A DNA stretch of 64,000 bases from Erythrobacter litoralis (GTDB lineage: Bacteria > Pseudomonadota > Alphaproteobacteria > Sphingomonadales > Sphingomonadaceae): contig NZ_CP017057.1 in NCBI RefSeq assembly GCF_001719165.1, positions 124,001 through 188,000 on the forward strand, written 5' to 3'. Below, piece after piece: positions 59,185 to 64,000 of this stretch. The position numbers and the translations under genes were made by a program. The notes under the pieces were generated by a model, which did not search any database, had not been told where the DNA came from, and worked only from the letters and a program-made list of their open reading frames with translations. Each line of letters starts with the position of its first letter. Position 1 is the stretch's first letter.

Positions 59185-61608
59185 TCAGAAGCGGAAGCGC
59201 GTTTCCACGAAGACCTGCCGCCCGCGGTTCTGGGTGAAGATCAGGTCGTCGCCGGTCGGCGGCAGGAAAGGCCGCGGCGCCGAGGTGTTGACCCAGATCT
59301 CGTCGGCGAGGTTCACCCCGATCAGCGAGACTTTCCACGTCCCGTCGGCAGCGCCGATCGAGACCGACGCGTCGAAGGTCACGTAATCGTCCTGGATGAA
59401 GTCGTTGCGGGTGTCCTCGTTCGTGAAATACTCGCCCGAGTAGATCATGTTGCCGTTCAGCCCGAAATCGAGGCCGTCGGAGATCGGCGTGACGAAGTCG
59501 AAGGCGAGGTTGCCCGACCAGGTCGGCGCACGGGCCGAATCGCGCCCGTCGAGGTCGTTCCCGCCGCTGGTGATGAAGGTGTCGGTGAACTCCGCGTCGA
59601 GATAGGACAGGTTGCCCGAGAAGCTCAGCCCGTCGACCGGGGTCAGCCAGTTCGCCTCGAGATCGATGCCTTGAGAGGTCACCTGCCCTGCGTTGAGGGT
59701 GATGAACTGCACCGCCACCGCGTCGAAGTTCTGCACCTGCAGGTCGTCGAACACGTAGTAATAGGCCGTCGCATTCAGGGTGAAGGTGCGGTCGGCCCAC
59801 TGGGTCTTGATGCCGATTTCGCCGCCCTGCGTCGTTTCCGACTGGAAGATGAGGGGCGAGAAGTCGCCGCTCGTCGCCGCTTGGCTAAGGCTGTTCGACG
59901 GCAGCGCCGAGTTGTCGATGCCGCCCGACTTGAAGCCGGTCTTGAAGCTGGCGAAGACGTTGATGTCCTCGGTCGCCTTGTAGCGCAGCGTGATCTCGGG
60001 CGAGAAATTGTCGTCCGAAAACTCGATCGGACCCGAATTGAAGCCCGGCGAGACGAAGCCCGGACCCTGCAGGAAGGTGTGCAGGTAGGGGACCGTGATA
60101 ACCGCGGTCTTCTTCTCGTCGGTGTAGCGCACGCCGCCCGACAGCTCGAGATCCTCGGTCAGGTCGATCATGACCGAGCCGAACACCGAGAACGCCTCGG
60201 TGTCGGTGTCCTGACGGCGGTCCCAGTCATAGGTGAAGCCGGTGACCGGGTCCGGGCCGAGGAAGGAGATGTTCACCGCCTGCTGCGCGGTGTCGAAGAC
60301 GAACTTGCGGTCCTCGTAGAACACGCCGAGCATGAAGTTGAACGCGCCCTCGAAATCCGAGGCGAGGCGCAGTTCCTGCGTCCACTGTTCGAGCTGGTTG
60401 ACGGGGTCGGACGTGCCGACGCCGCCGGGCACGCCCGGGCCGAGCAGGCCGCCGTAGGAATAGTTGTCGAAGTCGACCGCATCGAGGTTGAGATAGCCCG
60501 TGGTCGAGGTCAGCGTCAGGTTCTCGGTGATGTCCCAGTTCATCAACAGGCGGGTGAACCAGACGTCGGTTTCGCCGAAAGGCACGCCGTTGCGGCCCGC
60601 CGCGGCCGACGGGGTCGGCACGCCGCCCGCGAGCGGCGGGGCGGTGTCGGGCAGGAAGTAGCGCTGGTCGAAGGCGTTGCAGTCATAACCGCCCGGGATG
60701 TTGATCGCCCCGCCCAGCAGCGTGATCGGGTCGGCCACGCCGTTCGCCCCGCAGAACAGGTCCGAATGCTGGATCGCGCCGTCGGTCTCGTTGCGGACGT
60801 ACTGGACCTTGAGATTGGCGTCGAAAGTCGGGCTCGGCTGCCATTCGAGCGTGCCGCGCGCGACGATGTTCTTGAGCCCGCGGAAACGGCCATTGGCGGC
60901 CGGAGTGCCGTCCTGCAGCACGACATATTCGTCGACGTCGTTGAACTGCGCGGCAACTCTCATGCCGAGCGTGTCGGTCAGCGGGCCGGAGACGTAGCCC
61001 TGGACGATGTAGCCGTCTTCCTCGAATTCATAGGAGGCCGCGCCGCCCACTTCCCAGGTCGAGGTCGGATCGGCCGAGCGGATCGCGAACACCCCCGCCG
61101 AGGCCGATTTCCCGAAGAAGAGCGACTGCGGCCCCTTGAGGACGTCGATCTGCTCGACATCGAAGAAGCCCGCCTGCACGAGGCGCATGGTCGAGATCTG
61201 CACCCCGTCGAAATCGAAGGCGACCGCTGAATCGAACGCGGCGGAAATGTTCGACGAACCCACGCCGCGCAGGCTCAGCTGGCCGCCCGAACCCGAACCG
61301 CCAACCTGCACATTGAGGGTCGGCACGCGGCTCACCACGTCGGCGACCTGGTCGATGTTGTAGCGCGAAAGCGTGTCGCCGCCGATCGCGGTGACGGTGA
61401 CGGGCACTTCCTGCAGCGTTTCGTTCTGGCGGCGGGCCTGGACGATGATGACCTGCTCTTCGGGAGCCGCGGCCTCATCGGTTTCCATGTCCTGCGCGTG
61501 GGCCGCCTGCGGCATCGCGGCAAGGCACGAAAGCGCGGCCCCGGCGAGAAGCGCACGGCGCAGGTGCGCGCCGCGGGCGGATACAACTCGGGTATGTCGG
61601 ATGCTCAT
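59185..61608 (-). CDS. TonB-dependent receptor for the catabolic locus
   Basis: 807 aa. Signal peptide ends AAHAQ (about 1-37), TonB-box-like EQVIIVQARR (about 50), plug with QLSLRGVGSSNISAAFDS, and a barrel ending VFVETRFRF. It is of the sphingomonad type used for organic substrates rather than siderophores. With Rieske oxygenases on both sides it is the likely outer-membrane importer of the pathway substrate. Followed by a strong terminator. Confidence 0.93.
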   Translation of the reverse strand: MSIRHTRVVSARGAHLRRALLAGAALSCLAAMPQAAHAQDMETDEAAAPEEQVIIVQARRQNETLQEVPVTVTAIGGDTLSRYNIDQVADVVSRVPTLNVQVGGSGSGGQLSLRGVGSSNISAAFDSAVAFDFDGVQISTMRLVQAGFFDVEQIDVLKGPQSLFFGKSASAGVFAIRSADPTSTWEVGGAASYEFEEDGYIVQGYVSGPLTDTLGMRVAAQFNDVDEYVVLQDGTPAANGRFRGLKNIVARGTLEWQPSPTFDANLKVQYVRNETDGAIQHSDLFCGANGVADPITLLGGAINIPGGYDCNAFDQRYFLPDTAPPLAGGVPTPSAAAGRNGVPFGETDVWFTRLLMNWDITENLTLTSTTGYLNLDAVDFDNYSYGGLLGPGVPGGVGTSDPVNQLEQWTQELRLASDFEGAFNFMLGVFYEDRKFVFDTAQQAVNISFLGPDPVTGFTYDWDRRQDTDTEAFSVFGSVMIDLTEDLELSGGVRYTDEKKTAVITVPYLHTFLQGPGFVSPGFNSGPIEFSDDNFSPEITLRYKATEDINVFASFKTGFKSGGIDNSALPSNSLSQAATSGDFSPLIFQSETTQGGEIGIKTQWADRTFTLNATAYYYVFDDLQVQNFDAVAVQFITLNAGQVTSQGIDLEANWLTPVDGLSFSGNLSYLDAEFTDTFITSGGNDLDGRDSARAPTWSGNLAFDFVTPISDGLDFGLNGNMIYSGEYFTNEDTRNDFIQDDYVTFDASVSIGAADGTWKVSLIGVNLADEIWVNTSAPRPFLPPTGDDLIFTQNRGRQVFVETRFRF

Positions 61609-61750
61609 CAGATCTCTCCCTTCGCGACGGGCCGCCCCTGGCCGGCCCCGGTTCCCCAACCCGGGCGCTTGGATTGCGCCTCTTGGTAGGCTGTCACGTG
61701 TATGGTGGGGGTATCCCGCGCTCATCTAGCAAAACCGCTAGGCAGCCCTT

Positions 61751-61760
61751 CAAAGTGCGG
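61751..61760 (-). promoter_or_regulatory. Variant element upstream of TonB receptor
   Basis: CGCACTTTGA on the minus strand lies about 140 bp before the receptor start at 61608, in the 218-bp gap after the Rieske gene. Lacks one T of the core. Confidence 0.25.
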
Positions 61761-61826
61761 CAAATTCGTCACAGCGCGCCGCAAAATCAGCTTTGCCGTA
61801 GCGTCACAGCGGCCTTTCCGCCGCCC

Positions 61827-63137
61827 CTATTCGGCGGCGTCGCGGCTCGCTTCGGCTTCTTCGCTGAGCAGCGCATCGCGCGGTTCGTTGGGCCAGGTCC
61901 ATTCCTCGCCGATGACCTGTTCGACGCGCAGTTCCTCCGGCACGTCGTCCACCCCGATCATGCGGTCGAGCGACTGGTGGAAGGAATAGATCCGCGCCTC
62001 CTGATAGGACAGCGGCACGCTCTTGAAGGCGGCGCTTTCCATCGATTTCTGGATCGCCTCGCCGAACTGCGTGTCCTCGAGGATGATCGGGCTCATCTGC
62101 CTGCCGCCGGGCTGCGTGTCGTCGGGCACGGTCCACAGGTCGGGCGCGGGCTCGTCGCCCCAGTCGAGCGCCATCGTCACCAGCTCCAGCCGCGTCGTCG
62201 TCAGCGAGGTCGGCCAGAACACCAGCGGGGGCACGAAGTAATTGGACAGCGGCGAGACCCAGTTGGGAAACAGCGTGTAGCTTTGCGTGCAGGTGCGCCC
62301 CAGCTCGCCGACGCTTTCGATCTGCTTCCAGCCCGGCGGCGAATCGATCGCGCGCACGTGCTCGCGGTCCGTCGTGCGCGGCGGCGGGGCGAGCATCCGG
62401 GCGTGGCCGTTCGGATACATGGTGTTGAGATTGCGCTTCGGATCGACCAGCGGCGCGACCGTTTCGGGATGGATGAAGGGCACATGGTAGACTTCCATGT
62501 TGGCCTCCATCGCGACCTTCCAGTTGCACTGCAGATCGAAGGAATGGCGCGCGGCGAGGCGGATGCGGTCGAAGGCGAATTCGGCCCATTCGTCCCACAG
62601 CGGCCCCATCCATTCCTTCAGCGGCATGGCCTCGTCGTCGAAATTGACGAAGATGACATTGCCCAGCCTCTCGCAGCGCACCGGGATGAGCCCGCGGCAG
62701 CTCATGTCGAAATCGGGCGGGAAGTCCTGCCGTTCGGGCACGCCGACGAGCGTGCCGTCGGTCTTGTAGGTCCAGTTGTGATAGCCGCACATCAGGCGGC
62801 TCGACTTGCCGAAATCCTCGGTCACGACCGGCGCGCCGCGATGGCGGCAGGTGTTGTAGAAGGCGCGCACGACGCCATCCATGCCGTGGACGATAACGAT
62901 CGGATCGCCCGCATTGTGCCAGCGCATCCAGCAGCCGGGCTCGGGAACCTCGTCGATGTGCCCTGCGAACAGCCAGCTCCTGCGGAACACGCGTTCTTTT
63001 TCGAGCGCGTAATATTCGGGCGAGGTGTAGCGCGCGGCGGGCATGTCGAGGAGCGTGGGGAAGCCCCGCGGGGGCGCGGTGCGGCGGCCTTCCCATTCCA
63101 TCAGCGCCTTGAGGCGGGCGATTTCGCTGGCGTCCAT
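61827..63137 (-). CDS. Rieske non-heme iron oxygenase, catalytic subunit
   Basis: 436 aa. Rieske ligands in TCRHRGAPV and MCGYHNWTYKT (about 93-118). Mononuclear iron region MEANMEVYHVPFIHPETV (about 210-227) with two histidines. C-terminal Asp-rich segment follows. ATG 63137 is chosen for AGGGAGAGAG upstream. Divergent from the SDR at 63293; no electron-transfer genes adjacent. Third Rieske oxygenase of the window. Confidence 0.92.
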   Translation of the reverse strand: MDASEIARLKALMEWEGRRTAPPRGFPTLLDMPAARYTSPEYYALEKERVFRRSWLFAGHIDEVPEPGCWMRWHNAGDPIVIVHGMDGVVRAFYNTCRHRGAPVVTEDFGKSSRLMCGYHNWTYKTDGTLVGVPERQDFPPDFDMSCRGLIPVRCERLGNVIFVNFDDEAMPLKEWMGPLWDEWAEFAFDRIRLAARHSFDLQCNWKVAMEANMEVYHVPFIHPETVAPLVDPKRNLNTMYPNGHARMLAPPPRTTDREHVRAIDSPPGWKQIESVGELGRTCTQSYTLFPNWVSPLSNYFVPPLVFWPTSLTTTRLELVTMALDWGDEPAPDLWTVPDDTQPGGRQMSPIILEDTQFGEAIQKSMESAAFKSVPLSYQEARIYSFHQSLDRMIGVDDVPEELRVEQVIGEEWTWPNEPRDALLSEEAEASRDAAE

Positions 63138-63187
63138 CGGCTCTCTCCCTGCGGGGCTCATACCGCGCGCGGCGGACTGCGCGCGAC

Positions 63188-63200
63188 TGGCACTTTTCAA
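63188..63200 (+). promoter_or_regulatory. CACTTTT element in Rieske/SDR divergent gap
   Basis: TGGCACTTTTCAA lies between starts 63137 and 63293. It keeps the CACTTTT core and the TGGC arm. Confidence 0.4.
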
Positions 63201-63292
63201 GGGAGCCTGCCGCCCCATCGCTTTAACCAGTGGCGCGTGCGCGGGCGGGCAATAGGTTCGCACGCAAACAGGACAATGCTTGGGAGAGAGGC

Positions 63293-64000
63293 ATGACGGG
63301 AAGGGTGGCGGGCCGTATCGCGCTCGTGACGGGGGGCGCTATGGGCCTGGGCAGGGCCGATTGCGAGGCGCTTGCGGCGGAAGGGGCGAAAGTGATCGTC
63401 ACCGACCGCGAGGTCGAGCAGGCGCACGAGGTCGCGGCCGCGATCGGCGGCGACGCGTTGGCGCTCGACGTGACCGACGAGACGCAATGGCAGGACGTCA
63501 TGCAGGCGGTGAAGGAGCGTCATGGCGGGCTCGACATCCTCGTGAACAATGCCGGCAACGTCATCTTCGAGGATATCGAGACCGTCTCCGCCGCCAATTT
63601 CCGCCTCCATCTCGACATTCACGTGATGGGCACCTTCTTCGGCTGCAAATACGCGATCCCGCTGATGAAGCATCGCCACGAGGCGAATGGCGGGGGCGGC
63701 TCCTCTATCGTCAACATGGCTTCGACCGCGGCGCTGATGGGCTATGGCAACATCCCCGCCTACACCGCCGCCAAGGGCGCGATTTCGGCGATGACGCGCT
63801 CGATCGCGGTCTATTGCCAGGACGAGGGCTACGGCATCCGTTGCAACGCGCTCGCGCCCGGGGGGATCGAGACGCCGATGGTGATGGGCGTATCGGGCCG
63901 CGCGGGCGAGGCGCCGATTAACATTCCAGAAGGCCCGCTGCCCGCCGACGCGCTCGGCGCTCCGAAAGACGTCGCAGGGTGCGTCCTGTTCCTCGCCTCG
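63293..64000 (+). CDS. SDR-family oxidoreductase (3' end outside window)
   Basis: 236 codons are open to the window edge. TGGAMGLGRADC (about 14-25), NNAGNVIFED, catalytic Ser in ASTAALMG and YTAAK (about 160-164). ATG 63293 follows GGGAGAGAG. A classical SDR, probably oxidising a diol or alcohol produced by the divergent Rieske oxygenase; the C-terminal VDGG region is not in the window. Confidence 0.9.
   Translation, partial: MTGRVAGRIALVTGGAMGLGRADCEALAAEGAKVIVTDREVEQAHEVAAAIGGDALALDVTDETQWQDVMQAVKERHGGLDILVNNAGNVIFEDIETVSAANFRLHLDIHVMGTFFGCKYAIPLMKHRHEANGGGGSSIVNMASTAALMGYGNIPAYTAAKGAISAMTRSIAVYCQDEGYGIRCNALAPGGIETPMVMGVSGRAGEAPINIPEGPLPADALGAPKDVAGCVLFLAS

Noticed and set aside
40558..63137. 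Estrogen degradation locus (edc-type)
   Set aside because: P450 genes are present, but I see no extradiol dioxygenase or the indolepyruvate-oxidoreductase-like gene expected in that pathway.

Overview
The window is GC-rich DNA from an alphaproteobacterium. Gene content points to Sphingomonadales, probably the Erythrobacter/Altererythrobacter/Novosphingobium side: a SleB-type hydrolase, TonB receptors, and many SDR, Rieske, P450 and NTF2-like catabolic genes. This taxonomic call is an inference; no rRNA or species marker is present.

Region 1 (1-4.6 kb, minus strand) is a housekeeping chain: gpmA, purE, purK, folA, ribF and a glycerophosphodiesterase-like gene cut by the window edge. Each start overlaps the previous stop by 1-4 bases. 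A 53-aa basic protein and a tRNA-Thr(GGU) follow.

Region 2 (4.8-8.7 kb) is lower in GC and gene-poor. It holds a SleB-like cell wall hydrolase, one doubtful small ORF and a decayed IS1182/IS5-type element. It looks like a remnant of acquired DNA next to the tRNA gene.

Region 3 (8.9-19.8 kb) starts a very large catabolic locus. It has an SDR / pyruvate-dehydrogenase-like E1 alpha-beta / free lipoyl-domain operon, a Rieske oxygenase operon, a VOC protein, a LuxR-type regulator and an AMP-forming acyl-CoA synthetase.

Region 4 (19.8-28.2 kb) interrupts it with metal handling genes. These are a His-rich DUF2946-like protein, a TonB receptor and a PepSY membrane protein, then copA-copB, divergent from a CsoR-type repressor and a glutaredoxin-MauE fusion. 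A palindromic CsoR-like operator lies in the divergent gap.

Region 5 (28.3-40.4 kb, minus strand) is a candidate 12-gene operon. In transcription order it encodes a Mo-bisMGD oxidoreductase, an MDR reductase, a ThuA protein, a limonene-epoxide-hydrolase-like protein, a P450, an acyl-CoA dehydrogenase, an OB-fold DUF35 protein, an aldolase-like thiolase, an SDR, a second ThuA protein, a second acyl-CoA dehydrogenase and a dienoyl-CoA-reductase-like SDR. A mobA gene 1.1 kb upstream could supply the cofactor.

Region 6 (40.5-64 kb) is a run of short, alternating divergent transcripts. It includes a 3-ketosteroid-dehydrogenase-like flavoprotein, two P450s, two Rieske oxygenases, a TonB receptor, an acyl-CoA synthetase, a thioesterase, MDR and SDR enzymes, and many small NTF2-like, ABM, VOC and CMD-fold proteins.

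Together regions 3, 5 and 6 look like a complete uptake, oxygenation, CoA-activation and beta-oxidation/retro-aldol pathway for a complex, possibly terpenoid or steroid-like substrate that I cannot name. Its promoter gaps share a CACTTTTG-like element, sometimes inside an inverted repeat. That suggests one regulon, possibly under the LuxR-type protein at 17187-17996. This element and the pathway it may control are the main candidates for something undescribed.
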